Positions 52,444 through 60,700 of a DNA stretch of 64,000 bases are shown piece by piece. The position numbers and the translations under genes are program-made. The notes beneath the pieces were generated by a model. It ran no database searches and was not told the DNA's origin. It was given only the letters and a program-made list of their open reading frames with translations. This DNA comes from Bradyrhizobium sp. LMTR 3 (lineage in GTDB: Bacteria; Pseudomonadota; Alphaproteobacteria; Rhizobiales; Xanthobacteraceae): contig NZ_MAXC01000049.1 in NCBI RefSeq assembly GCF_001693485.1, positions 310,001-374,000 on the forward strand. Direction: 5' to 3'. How positions within the stretch are numbered: the first letter of the stretch is position 1; each line of letters opens with the position of its first letter.

Positions 52444-53319
52444 ATGCAAATCACGCGTCGAAAAATGCTCGTTGGGTCGGTTGCGGCTGCAGGCGCTTTG
52501 ATCGCCATGCCGAACGTGTTACGTGCAGAAGGTGTGATCCGCGTCGGTCTCATTCCGTCAGAAGATTCTCGCGCGATGCTGGCGTCGAGCCAGCAACTGC
52601 TCGACGCGCTCGAAAAGAATCTCGGCATGAAAGTGAAGGGGTTTGTCGCCGCCGACTACAACGGCGTCATCGAGGCGATGCGCTCGAACCACGTCGAAGT
52701 CGCTTACCTGGGGCCGTTCTCCTACGTGCTCGGCACCAGCGTCGCGGACATCGAAGCTTTCGCGACTGCCGAAACCTCAAAGTCCGGCCGCACCTTCTAT
52801 CACAGCCAGATCATCACGCGAAAAGACAGCGGCATCAAGGACGTCAACGATCTGAAGGGTAAAACCTTCGCGTTCGTCGATCCGTCTTCGACTTCCGGCC
52901 ACCTCTTCCCGAAGGCTGGCCTGATCAAACTCGGTATCGACCCGGAGAAATTCTTCGGTCGCGTTCTCTTCACCGGTTCGCATGATGCCAACGCGCTGGC
53001 GGTTGCCAACAAGCGTGTTGACGCGGCCACCATCGCCGACCGCATCTTCGATGCCGCCGTGCAGAAGAATCTCGTCAAGCGCGAGGACATCCACGTCGTG
53101 TGGAGCTCCGACCCGATCCCGGAATCGCCGACGGTGTGGCGCAAGAATCTGACGCCGGAACTCAAGGCGAAGATCAAGACCGCGTTCCTGAACATCAAGG
53201 ACATCACCTGGGCCGACCAAGGCAAGCTCAATCGCTTCGTCGAAACCAACGACGCGGCGTACGATGTAATCCGGGATACTGCAAAAGCGCTCAATCTCGA
53301 TCTGAAAAGGATGAAATGA
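52444..53319 (+). CDS. phnD: Phosphonate ABC transporter, periplasmic binding protein (PhnD)
   Basis: A 291-residue periplasmic binding protein; CAGGGAGGAAAAC precedes the ATG. A signal with RR (ITRRKMLVGSVAAAGALIAMPNVLRAE) may direct Tat or Sec export. The PhnD/PtxB family pattern is clear: IRVGLIPSEDS, YNGVIEAMRSNHVEVAYLGPFSYVLG, YHSQIITRKDSGIKDVNDLKGKTFAFVDPSSTSGHLFPK. It delivers a phosphonate to PhnC/PhnE. The ligand could differ from 2-aminoethylphosphonate given the pathway context. Confidence 0.92.
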   Translation: MQITRRKMLVGSVAAAGALIAMPNVLRAEGVIRVGLIPSEDSRAMLASSQQLLDALEKNLGMKVKGFVAADYNGVIEAMRSNHVEVAYLGPFSYVLGTSVADIEAFATAETSKSGRTFYHSQIITRKDSGIKDVNDLKGKTFAFVDPSSTSGHLFPKAGLIKLGIDPEKFFGRVLFTGSHDANALAVANKRVDAATIADRIFDAAVQKNLVKREDIHVVWSSDPIPESPTVWRKNLTPELKAKIKTAFLNIKDITWADQGKLNRFVETNDAAYDVIRDTAKALNLDLKRMK

Positions 53320-53370
53320 GCCCAAAGCACTAACACGCCGTAACCAACCCTCCGGCATAGGACTGCTCAG

Positions 53371-54192
53371 ATGATCAAGATCGCAGGATTGAAGAAATCT
53401 TACGGCGGGAAGCCGGTGCTCCAGGGCATCGACCTCGAGGTGAAGTCGGGCGAATTCCTCGTCGTCCTGGGTCCGAGCGGCGCTGGAAAATCGACCATGC
53501 TCCGTTGCATTAACGGCCTCACGCCGCCGGACGCCGGCCAGATCGTCATCGACGGCACGGTATTCGATTCCAAACGGGCGGCGGGCGGGCGGTTGCGCCC
53601 GGTCGCGATGATCTTCCAGCACCACAATCTGGTAAAGCGACTCACTGTGCTCAAGAACATCCTGGTCGGTCGCATGGCCGGGATGTCGTCGATTCTCTCC
53701 GCGCTTCAAATATTCCCGACGAGGGACGTCGAGATCGCGATGAATTGCCTTCAGCGCGTCGAGCTGACGCACAAGGCGATGTCGCGCGCCGACCAGCTCT
53801 CCGGCGGCGAGCAGCAGCGCATCGGCATTGCCCGTGCGCTGGCACAACGCCCCGCTGTCATCTTGTGCGATGAGCCGGTCGCGAGCCTCGACCCGAAAAC
53901 CTCGCGTGTCGTGCTCGGCTATCTCAAGGCGATCTGTAAGGAAGAAGGCATCGCTGTCATCTGCAACCTGCACCAGGTCGACTATGCCGTCGAATTTGGC
54001 GAGCGCATCGTTGGTCTCTCGGGCGGCAAAGTTGTTTTCGACGATACGCCGGATCACCTGACGGTCGACGTCGTCCACCAGATCTATCCGGGCCTGGAAG
54101 ACCCGGGTGTCGCCCGCGTATTGCGACCGAACGCCGGTCCACGCCTGGTGTCGAATTCGCTCGATCCCGTCGCCCTTGCGGCATCCGCCTGA
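53371..54192 (+). CDS. phnC: Phosphonate ABC transporter, ATP-binding protein (PhnC)
   Basis: A 273-residue cytoplasmic ATPase. Walker A is GPSGAGKST (about residues 33-41), Q-loop IFQHHNLVKRLTVLKNILVGRM, signature LSGGEQQRIGIARAL, Walker B VILCDEPVASLD, and H-switch CNLHQVD. The HHNLV and NVLVGRM-type stretch after the Q-loop is typical of PhnC. The 51-bp gap to phnD and 15-bp gap to phnE fit one transcript. Confidence 0.94.
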   Translation: MIKIAGLKKSYGGKPVLQGIDLEVKSGEFLVVLGPSGAGKSTMLRCINGLTPPDAGQIVIDGTVFDSKRAAGGRLRPVAMIFQHHNLVKRLTVLKNILVGRMAGMSSILSALQIFPTRDVEIAMNCLQRVELTHKAMSRADQLSGGEQQRIGIARALAQRPAVILCDEPVASLDPKTSRVVLGYLKAICKEEGIAVICNLHQVDYAVEFGERIVGLSGGKVVFDDTPDHLTVDVVHQIYPGLEDPGVARVLRPNAGPRLVSNSLDPVALAASA

Positions 54193-54207
54193 GGTAGGAG
54201 ACTGACC

Positions 54208-55005
54208 ATGTCCAGCTACCAACTCGTACTTCGTCCGCCTCAGGGCCGCTTCGGCTGGTGGGGCACCGGCGTCTTCGGTCTGATGATCGCAGGATTCCTC
54301 TATTGGGCTGCGGTTGGATCGCAAATCAACGCGACCAATCTGTGGAACGGTATACCATATATGTGGGACTTTTTGGTCCGCATGATGCCGCCGAATCCAA
54401 ATTTCATTGAGAAGCTCTGGCGGCCCGCGCTGGAAAGCTTGCAGGTCGCGATCTGGGGAACGCTGCTCGGCGTCGCAATCTCGCTGCCGATCAGCTTTTT
54501 CGCGGCCCGCAACCTGTCACCGCATCCGGCGATCTATCACTTCACCCGCCAGGTGCTGAACTGCATGCGCGGCATCAACGAAATCATCCTAGCGCTGATC
54601 TTCGTCGCTGCCATCGGCCTCGGCCCGTTCGCCGGCGTGCTCGCCCTGGCCATCCACGGCGCCGGCATGCTCGGCAAGTTCTTTGCCGAAGCCATGGAAG
54701 ACATCGACGAAGGACCGCTCGAAGCATTCCGCTCGGCCGGCGCCGGCCCGTTCAAGACTTTTTTCTTCGGTGTGCTGCCGCAAGTGCTACCGGCCTGGCT
54801 CGGCACCATCTTCTACCGTCTCGAGACCAATGTTCGTCAATCCACCGTGCTCGGCATGGTCGGCGCCGGCGGCATCGGCTTTGAACTCGTGTCCTCAATG
54901 AAGCTGTTCCAGTATCAAGACACGGCGACCTGTATCTTGGTCATTCTTGCGATGGTGTTGGTCACCGATCTCCTTTCCTCCCGCGTCCGCTCGATGATCC
55001 GCTGA
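54208..55005 (+). CDS. phnE: Phosphonate ABC transporter, permease (PhnE)
   Basis: A 265-residue inner-membrane permease with about six TM helices. The N-terminus is cytoplasmic (RPPQGRFGWWG) and followed by TM1 (VFGLMIAGFLYWAAVG). The coupling EAA-like motif is EAFRSAGAGPFKTFFFGVLPQVLPAW. The ending RLETNVRQSTVLGMVGAGGIGFEL is characteristic of PhnE. GAGGTAGGAGACTGACC precedes the ATG. It works with PhnD and PhnC. Confidence 0.94.
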   Translation: MSSYQLVLRPPQGRFGWWGTGVFGLMIAGFLYWAAVGSQINATNLWNGIPYMWDFLVRMMPPNPNFIEKLWRPALESLQVAIWGTLLGVAISLPISFFAARNLSPHPAIYHFTRQVLNCMRGINEIILALIFVAAIGLGPFAGVLALAIHGAGMLGKFFAEAMEDIDEGPLEAFRSAGAGPFKTFFFGVLPQVLPAWLGTIFYRLETNVRQSTVLGMVGAGGIGFELVSSMKLFQYQDTATCILVILAMVLVTDLLSSRVRSMIR

Positions 55006-55117
55006 CGCGACTTGGCCGGCGGCCGAACGTTCGGCCACTATCAACTTCTCGGCATTGTCGAGAAAAGAGACACCCCTCGGAGCGCCAGTGTGCGGCGGAT
55101 TCAGGAAAGGAAGAACC

Positions 55118-56362
55118 ATGCTTACACGTACCCCTGCTTCGGTGACCGCCAATGGCCGCACCTACCGCCTGCCAAATGCACCGACCGTCGTCATCTGCAT
55201 CGACGGCTCGGAGCCTGGCTACATCGAGGCGGCAATTGAGAAGGGGCTTTGTCCGAATCTCGATCGAATCATGCAGACCGGATCGAACACCACAGCCTTG
55301 TCGGTCATTCCGAGCTTCACCAACCCAAATAATCTTTCGATCATCACCGGACGGCCGCCAGCGGTTCATGGCATAGCGGGTAACTTCTTCTACGACCGCG
55401 AGGCCAAACAAGAGGTGATGATGAACGATGCGCGCTTCCTGCGCGCGCCGACGATCTTGGCCGAGTTTCAGAAAGCTGGCGGCAAGGTTGCGATGGTGAC
55501 GGCGAAGGACAAGCTGCGTACGCTGCTTGGCAAGGGTCTCGACTTTACCGCCGGCACCGCTATAGCTTTCTCTTCGGAGAAAGCCGACAAGGCGACGATG
55601 GCCGAGAACGGCATCGAGAACGTGCTCGAATTTGTCGGCATGAAGCTGCCTGAGGTCTATTCGGCGGATCTGTCGGAATTCGTGTTCGCAGCCGGTGTGA
55701 AGCTGTTGAAGACGTTCCGGCCGGACGTGATGTACCTCTCAACCACCGACTACGTGCAGCACAAGGCAGCACCGGGTTCGAAAGCTGCCGACAGCTTCTA
55801 CAAGATGTTCGACCGTTATGTCGGCGAACTCGATGCGCTGGGCTGCGTGCTGGTGATGACCGCCGACCACGGCATGAATGACAAGCACCTGCCGGACGGC
55901 CAACCCGACGTGATCTATCTTCAGGAAATTTTGGACAAGAAGTTCGGCGCGGGGTCGACCCGCGTCATCCTGCCGATCACCGATCCGTACGTCGCGCATC
56001 ACGGGGCGCTCGGCTCCTTTGCGACTGTCTACGTCGACGGCGACAAGCGGCAGCCCGTGATTGATTTCATCAAGACCATATCGGGCGTCGAGGTGGCGAT
56101 ATCGGCCGAAGAGGCTTGCGAGCGGTTCGAGCTCCCGGCGGATCGTATCGGAGACGTCGTCGTGCTCTCCTCCAGGCACAAGGTGTTGGGCACCGCCGCC
56201 GCCAAGCACGATCTCTCGGGCCTCACTGAACCGTTGCGTTCGCACGGCGGCCTCACGGAGCAGACCGTGCCGATGATCGCGAATCGTAAGATCGAGGTTC
56301 CGCCGGGGCGCACTCTGCGCAATTTCGACGTTTTCGACGTCGCGCTTAATCTCGTCGCCTAA
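55118..56362 (+). CDS. phnA: Phosphonoacetate hydrolase PhnA
   Basis: A 414-residue zinc enzyme of the alkaline phosphatase superfamily that cleaves phosphonoacetate to acetate and phosphate. The ATG at 55118 follows GGAAAGGAAG. The residues described for the Sinorhizobium meliloti enzyme fall at the same numbers: D29 (VICIDG), nucleophile T68 (PSFTNPNN), D211 and H215 (TTDYVQH), D250 and H251 (TADHGMND); the last histidine is H376 (RSHGGLTE). It is followed after 11 bp by phnY. This gene shows that the operon's end product is phosphate plus acetate. Confidence 0.95.
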   Translation: MLTRTPASVTANGRTYRLPNAPTVVICIDGSEPGYIEAAIEKGLCPNLDRIMQTGSNTTALSVIPSFTNPNNLSIITGRPPAVHGIAGNFFYDREAKQEVMMNDARFLRAPTILAEFQKAGGKVAMVTAKDKLRTLLGKGLDFTAGTAIAFSSEKADKATMAENGIENVLEFVGMKLPEVYSADLSEFVFAAGVKLLKTFRPDVMYLSTTDYVQHKAAPGSKAADSFYKMFDRYVGELDALGCVLVMTADHGMNDKHLPDGQPDVIYLQEILDKKFGAGSTRVILPITDPYVAHHGALGSFATVYVDGDKRQPVIDFIKTISGVEVAISAEEACERFELPADRIGDVVVLSSRHKVLGTAAAKHDLSGLTEPLRSHGGLTEQTVPMIANRKIEVPPGRTLRNFDVFDVALNLVA

Positions 56363-56373
56363 GGATCCAGCCC

Positions 56374-57825
56374 ATGAACGTGCCTTTCAGTTACGCGGCA
56401 AAGCGAGAGGCCATGCGCATTGCCGGCAAACACATCACGACCGATGACGTGATCGAGGTCCGTAATCCCTACGACGGATCGCTGGTCGGTACCGTGCCGG
56501 CAGCGCGCCCCGAACACGTACGAGACGCGTTTGCCAGGGCGAAAGCGTTCAAGTCCAAACTGTCACGTTTCGAGCGTCAGCAAATCTTGCAGAAGACCGC
56601 TGAATTGCTGCGGGGGCGGCGCGCATCGTTCGCGCGCATTATCTCTGCAGAGTCCGGTCTCTGCTGGAAGGATGCGATTTACGAGTCGACGCGCGCCTAC
56701 GATGTCTGGTCGTTCGCCGCGCAACTTGCCGTCAAGGATGATGGCGAATCATATGCCTGCGACATCTCGCCGAACGGCAAGCCGCGCCGTATTCACACGC
56801 TGCGGACGCCGTTGTTGGGCGCGATCTCGGCGATCACGCCATTCAACCATCCGCTAAACATGGTGAGCCACAAGCTCGCGCCTGCGATCGCAACAAACAA
56901 TCGCGTTGTCCTTAAACCGACTGAGCTGACCCCGCTGACCGCGCTCGCCCTTGCGGATGTACTCTATGAAGCGGGGCTGCCGCCTGAGATGCTCTCTGTG
57001 GTCACGGGTAATCCCTCCACGATGGGCGACGCGATGATCACGGATCCAGACGCGGACCTAGTTACCTTCACGGGGTCTGTGCGCGTCGGCAAGCACATAG
57101 CCCACACCGCCGGTTATAAGCGGATAGTGCTCGAACTCGGCGGCAATGATCCACTGATCGTTATGGAGGACGCCGACCTCGACAAAGCGGCCGAACTCGC
57201 CGTGCAGGGTGCGACGAAGAATTCAGGGCAGCGCTGCACGGCGGTAAAGCGCATTCTCGTAGTCGAGAAGGTCGCCGACGAATTCTCGAAGCATGTGCTC
57301 GAAAAGGCCAAGAAGCTGAAATGTGGGAACCCTGCCGACCCGGAAACCGACGTCGGCACGGTCATCAATGAACGATCCGCAGCGCTGTTCGAAAGCCGAG
57401 TCAACGATGCGGTGACAAAGGGCGCCGAGCTGTTGCACGGCAACGATCGCCAAGGCGCGCTCTATGCACCAACCGTCGTCGACCGCGTGCCGTACGATTG
57501 CGAACTCGTGCGTGAGGAGACGTTCGGACCGGTGATCCCGATCATTCGCTGTCCAAACGACATCGCAGAGGTGATCCGCATTTCCAATTCGACCGCCTAT
57601 GGGCTTTCTTCCGGCCTTTGCACAAACCGCTTCGATTACATTACGCGCTTCGTCAACGAGCTCGAGGTCGGCACCGTGAACATTTGGGAGGTGCCGGGCT
57701 ATCGCACCGAGATGTCGCCGTTTGGCGGCATCAAAGACTCTGGGCAGGGCTACAAGGAGGGGGTTGTGGAAGCCATGAAAGGGTTCACCAACGTGCGGAC
57801 GTATTCGCTGCCTTGGCAGGGTTAA
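56374..57825 (+). CDS. phnY: Phosphonoacetaldehyde dehydrogenase PhnY
   Basis: A 483-residue NAD+-dependent aldehyde dehydrogenase converting phosphonoacetaldehyde to phosphonoacetate. The Rossmann part has AITPFNHPLNMVSHKLAPAIA (N158, H159), the general-base glutamate E254 in LELGGNDPL, and the catalytic cysteine C288 in NSGQRCTAV. The C-terminus has EMSPFGGIKDSGQGYKEGVVEAM. It is placed directly after phnA, as in known phosphonoacetate pathways. There is no phnW transaminase gene, so the aldehyde must come from another source, possibly the Fe-ADH gene at the operon start. Confidence 0.93.
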   Translation: MNVPFSYAAKREAMRIAGKHITTDDVIEVRNPYDGSLVGTVPAARPEHVRDAFARAKAFKSKLSRFERQQILQKTAELLRGRRASFARIISAESGLCWKDAIYESTRAYDVWSFAAQLAVKDDGESYACDISPNGKPRRIHTLRTPLLGAISAITPFNHPLNMVSHKLAPAIATNNRVVLKPTELTPLTALALADVLYEAGLPPEMLSVVTGNPSTMGDAMITDPDADLVTFTGSVRVGKHIAHTAGYKRIVLELGGNDPLIVMEDADLDKAAELAVQGATKNSGQRCTAVKRILVVEKVADEFSKHVLEKAKKLKCGNPADPETDVGTVINERSAALFESRVNDAVTKGAELLHGNDRQGALYAPTVVDRVPYDCELVREETFGPVIPIIRCPNDIAEVIRISNSTAYGLSSGLCTNRFDYITRFVNELEVGTVNIWEVPGYRTEMSPFGGIKDSGQGYKEGVVEAMKGFTNVRTYSLPWQG

Positions 57826-58168
57826 GCTATTGCGGAGCCGCTCGTGCTCCTTTTTGAGATTTGGCTCGAGCCCGATTGTAGGAGGTCAGAGCATTTCGGC
57901 GCACCGCAGTGGATGTTCGCTCTTGGACCTGCCGGGGTGCTTCGACCGTTACTGGGCCGTTCGATGAAAGAAGGGCTAGGCGGTATTTGGCCGGTTTGTG
58001 CGACAACGCCGTCAAATCTACGATTGAGAAGGAGGACATTCGGCAAATCGAGTGGGCAATGGTAGTTGTGGTACCGCAGAAGCAGAGCAATCAGTGCCAA
58101 AACAGGGCATTCCTGGTGCGGTATCCCAAAGGCGACGAACTGAAAATCTGATAAGTGATTGATTTGTT

Positions 58169-58216
58169 GGTGGGCCCGGCAGGACTCGAACCTGCAACCA
58201 GACCGTTATGAGCGGC
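58169..58216 (-). pseudogene. 3' fragment of a tRNA with anticodon CAT (Met or Ile2)
   Basis: Read on the minus strand it runs from the anticodon loop (CTCATAA) through the variable region, a T-arm GCAGG-TTCGAGT-CCTGC, acceptor strand CGGGCCC and CCA. Similarity to a tRNA ends inside the anticodon stem; the D-arm and 5' acceptor are missing. The break at the anticodon is the usual integrase crossover zone, so this is an attachment-site remnant, not a working gene. Confidence 0.75.
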
Positions 58217-58320
58217 AGCATATCGATCAGCTTCGTTGATTTTCCTGCAGTTTTGCTTGATTTCGGTCGCGTTCCTTGCGTTCTGTCGCGTTCGATTCTG
58301 GTGCGAAACTGGTGCGTTGA
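58187..58320. repeat. Attachment-type repeat E (tRNA(CAT) core plus arm)
   Basis: This is the second copy of the core at 49938-49966 followed by a related arm of about 100 bp (CTTCGTTGATTTT, TTGATTTCGGTCGCGTT, TTCTGGTGCGAAACTGG). It is in direct orientation to repeat D and closes the phosphonate segment on the right. Confidence 0.7.
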
Positions 58321-58494
58321 CTTTGGAGGGCTGAACGCGCCTAGCCCCGGGGTCACGGCTGATGCCGAACGCCCGCACACATCGACCAGGTCGATGCCAT
58401 GACGAGTTCGTTGAACTCGGCGTTCAGGGCGGCCACGAGGACGCCACCCAGAGTCTGACGTTCACGGCATGATGTCCGGAGTGCATGCCTCGGC

Positions 58495-58785
58495 TCAGTC
58501 TTGGGCAGCGTCGAGTTTCTTCAGTTTTTTCATGAAGACATTGAAGTGCGGGAACAGCTCTGCGAACAGCGGCTCGCGGCGATGCCGCAGGAGGACGTCA
58601 GCAAAGAGCTTGAGACCGATGGTGAACTCGGCTGTTTCTTCATCCGGCACAGCGCGCCGCTCACGCACGCGGGATAGGACCTGCAGCACATTGTCGTGAT
58701 TGGTGGCGTCAAACGTCAGCGCACCGGCGCTGGGGGAGGCAGAGGTCCCCAGCTCCTGGACAGTGATGCGATAGGTGTGTGGCAT
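58495..58785 (-). CDS. DUF3861 family protein
   Basis: A 96-residue cytoplasmic protein with the DUF3861 pattern: HTYRITVQELGTS, LTFDATNHDNVLQVLSRVR, then TIGLKLFADVLLRHRREPLFAELFPHFNVFMKKLKK. The role is unknown. It is divergent from the MarR gene; a 15-base palindrome lies between them, and the pair probably forms a self-regulated unit (inference). Confidence 0.88.
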   Translation of the reverse strand: MPHTYRITVQELGTSASPSAGALTFDATNHDNVLQVLSRVRERRAVPDEETAEFTIGLKLFADVLLRHRREPLFAELFPHFNVFMKKLKKLDAAQD

Positions 58786-58810
58786 GGCGGCTTCGGAGCG
58801 CTACTTGTCA

Positions 58811-58825
58811 GTTGATATTATCAAC
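58811..58825. promoter_or_regulatory. Palindrome GTTGATATTATCAAC, likely MarR operator
   Basis: A perfect 7+1+7 inverted repeat in the short gap between the divergent DUF3861 and MarR starts. Its position (13 bp before the chosen MarR ATG) suggests autorepression. Confidence 0.65.
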
Positions 58826-58837
58826 CTAAGACGCGGC

Positions 58838-59290
58838 ATGGATGATGAGCTACTTGATCTCTTCGGTGCCGTGGCGAACGGCCTTCATGCGCGATTGCAG
58901 GGACTCACCGTGCTTGACGAGCTGGGCCTTGCCCCATTCCAGGCGCGAACGCTGTCCCTGATTGCCCGCTACCCCGGCTGCTCGCAGCAGGCGCTTTCGA
59001 CGTCGACTGGGCGGGACAAAGCGCAGGTAGCACGCGCGATAAAGGAGCTTGAGACGAGGGGGCTCATCACGCGTCAGGCTCATCGGCGCGATTGGCGCGC
59101 ACAGAGCCTCAGCGTGACGCTCGAAGGAAAGCAAGCGTCCAAGCTGTTGCTTCGCCATCGTGCACAGGCCGGCGCGGACATGCTGCAGGACTTGAACCTG
59201 AAAGAACGGGAGGTTCTGCGCTGTGCTCTATCGAAAATGCGCGCCAGGCTTGGCGCCAACGGCTGCCTGACGGCCAGTCAGAACTCTTGA
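58838..59290 (+). CDS. MarR family transcriptional regulator
   Basis: A 150-residue regulator. The ATG at 58838 (MDDELLDLFGAVANGLHARLQ) is chosen because the earlier in-frame starts (GTG 58775, ATG 58784) would run back over the divergent gene's start and the palindrome. The winged helix is at about 35-110 (LAPFQARTLSLIARYPGCSQQALSTSTGRDKAQVARAIKELETRGLITRQ, HRRDWRAQSLSVTLEG). The effector is unknown. Its target is probably the DUF3861 gene and itself. Confidence 0.87.
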   Translation: MDDELLDLFGAVANGLHARLQGLTVLDELGLAPFQARTLSLIARYPGCSQQALSTSTGRDKAQVARAIKELETRGLITRQAHRRDWRAQSLSVTLEGKQASKLLLRHRAQAGADMLQDLNLKEREVLRCALSKMRARLGANGCLTASQNS

Positions 59291-59403
59291 GCTATGAAGC
59301 ACGGCTGCATGCTTACATGCCTCAATGACGGCTTCCGCCATCGTGCTGTTGGATCGGCACTGCTCCTGCGGCTCTATGTGAAGAGCGACCTGGCCGCAGC
59401 TCC

Positions 59404-60384
59404 TCACGATTCTTCAGAAATCGCGTCGAGGGAACGTCGGCCTCGCGCTGCGCGGCGAGAAAGGCGTGGCTGCGGCTGCGGCGCCGCCAGACTGGCCGAT
59501 ACTCTCGCGGATTTGCGCAACATGTCGACGAACGCCTCGGCCGCAGGGGAGAGCGATCGGCCGTTTCGTGTGATCACTGCAACGGAGCGTAAAATCTGCG
59601 GGTTTTCGAGCGCCCGTAGGAGAATTGTCGGGTCGGTCAGGATGCCAACGCATTGAGGCAAGATGGCTATGCCAAGGCCAGCCCGGACCAGGCCCAAAGC
59701 GGTGCCTGCATAGGCGACCTCATAGGCCGGTGCCAAGGTCAGGCCTGCCTGGGAAAAACCATCATCGGCCAAATCGCGGAAGATGCTGTCGCGGTTAAGC
59801 GAGATCACCGGCAGGCCAGCAAGGTCACTCCAGTTGAGCTGCGGTAACTTTCCGATCGGGTGGCCGCGCGGATAGACCGCCACAAGCGGCTCCTGAAACA
59901 ACGGCGTCCATTGCAGTCCCGACTCCCACTCGCGGAAACTGCCAATGCCGAGATCGGCTCCGCCGCTGCGGACAAGCATCAGGACCTGTTCGGGCAACGA
60001 ATCCTTCAGATGCACCGAAATCGTGGGGTAGCGAGCCCTGAATTCGGCGATTACTTCGACGAGGAAGGTGGTGGCGAGAATATAGGGAGCGGCGACGACG
60101 ACCTTGCCGCGCTGTTTTGCGCCCAGTTCCGCGACGTTGGCAAGCGTTGCATCGAGATCATCCAACAGTCGTTCGGCGCTGCCCATGAGCTCGTGCCCGG
60201 CGGCAGTCAATTCGATCTTGCGAGTGGATCGCTCTATCAATTGGACTTGCAGGTTGTCTTCCAGCTGACGGATTAGCAGGCTTAAGGCGGACTGCGTCAG
60301 GTACAGGCGCTCTGCCGCCTTCGTGAAGCTCTTGAGCTGAGCGACGAAGACGAAGGCGCGCAACTGCCGGACGGTCACATTCAT
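59404..60384 (-). CDS. LysR family regulator, probably of the adjacent meta-pathway operon
   Basis: A 326-residue LysR-type regulator. The HTH is at 1-60 (VRQLRAFVFVAQLKSFTKAAERLYLTQSALSLLIRQLEDNLQVQLIER). The effector domain is at 90-300 (GKVVVAAPYILATTFLVEVI, GGADLGIGSF, AGTALGLVRAGLGIAILPQ). An Arg/Ala-rich tail of about 30 residues is extra. It is divergent from the TTT-binding-protein gene, which is the normal layout for a LysR gene and its target. Confidence 0.9.
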   Translation of the reverse strand: MNVTVRQLRAFVFVAQLKSFTKAAERLYLTQSALSLLIRQLEDNLQVQLIERSTRKIELTAAGHELMGSAERLLDDLDATLANVAELGAKQRGKVVVAAPYILATTFLVEVIAEFRARYPTISVHLKDSLPEQVLMLVRSGGADLGIGSFREWESGLQWTPLFQEPLVAVYPRGHPIGKLPQLNWSDLAGLPVISLNRDSIFRDLADDGFSQAGLTLAPAYEVAYAGTALGLVRAGLGIAILPQCVGILTDPTILLRALENPQILRSVAVITRNGRSLSPAAEAFVDMLRKSARVSASLAAPQPQPRLSRRAARGRRSLDAISEES

Positions 60385-60700
60385 TGGTAAAATTCATAAA
60401 TCTGGCTAACGGGATCGAATTCATCATAGATCTAGTCTCCGCCGCTCACAATGCCAAAACCCTCCACTCTTGAGAGACGCCCGGACATCAGCAACTACGT
60501 TGCGAACAGCCCCCTAGCTAAGCTACCGCCCACAAGCATGCTGGCAGGTCTGGGGCGCCCGAAATTCGGCGTCAACGCTCCGGTTAGCGCCTCATTCATG
60601 AGTTCAGCTAATTAAATGATTGAAAATATTCGTTTGAATCATGCGTGGCGCACGTCTCTAGTGAGCACAACAAGCGCAACAATCAGAACGAGGGAACGAC
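60385..60700. other. Divergent promoter region of the aromatic-degradation operon
   Basis: A 316-bp intergenic region without genes. Two AT-rich patches (AAAATTCATAAATCTGG near the LysR start and AATTAAATGATTGAAAATATTCG near 60615) are candidate LysR and promoter sites, but no exact box could be assigned. Confidence 0.5.

Larger units (their letters stand above)
49938..58186. mobile_element. Putative tRNA-associated island carrying phosphonate catabolism
   Basis: This 8.2-kb segment lies between direct repeats D and E, each with the tRNA(CAT)-derived core. It contains only the LysR-ADH-PhnD-PhnC-PhnE-PhnA-PhnY set. No integrase is present inside. Because the repeats share arms as well as the core, D and E may be same-type ends of two stacked elements rather than one attL/attR pair. 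Confidence 0.5.
57826..58494. other. Stretch holding tRNA-type attachment repeat E
   Basis: No gene is supported. It contains the tRNA(CAT) 3' fragment and the arm of repeat E. CAAAACAGGGCATTCCTGG at about 58097 also has a similar counterpart left of repeat D. Confidence 0.55.

Noticed and set aside
52777..54324. 515-codon minus-strand frame
   Set aside because: It runs antisense across phnD and phnC, both of which have clear family motifs; the composition is that of a shadow frame.
58169..58216. Intact tRNA-Met gene
   Set aside because: Similarity stops inside the anticodon stem; the D-arm and 5' acceptor strand are absent.
58091..58378. 95-codon minus-strand frame through the tRNA fragment
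   Set aside because: Residues LVAGSSPAGPT are the typical translation of a tRNA T-arm and acceptor; this is not a protein gene.
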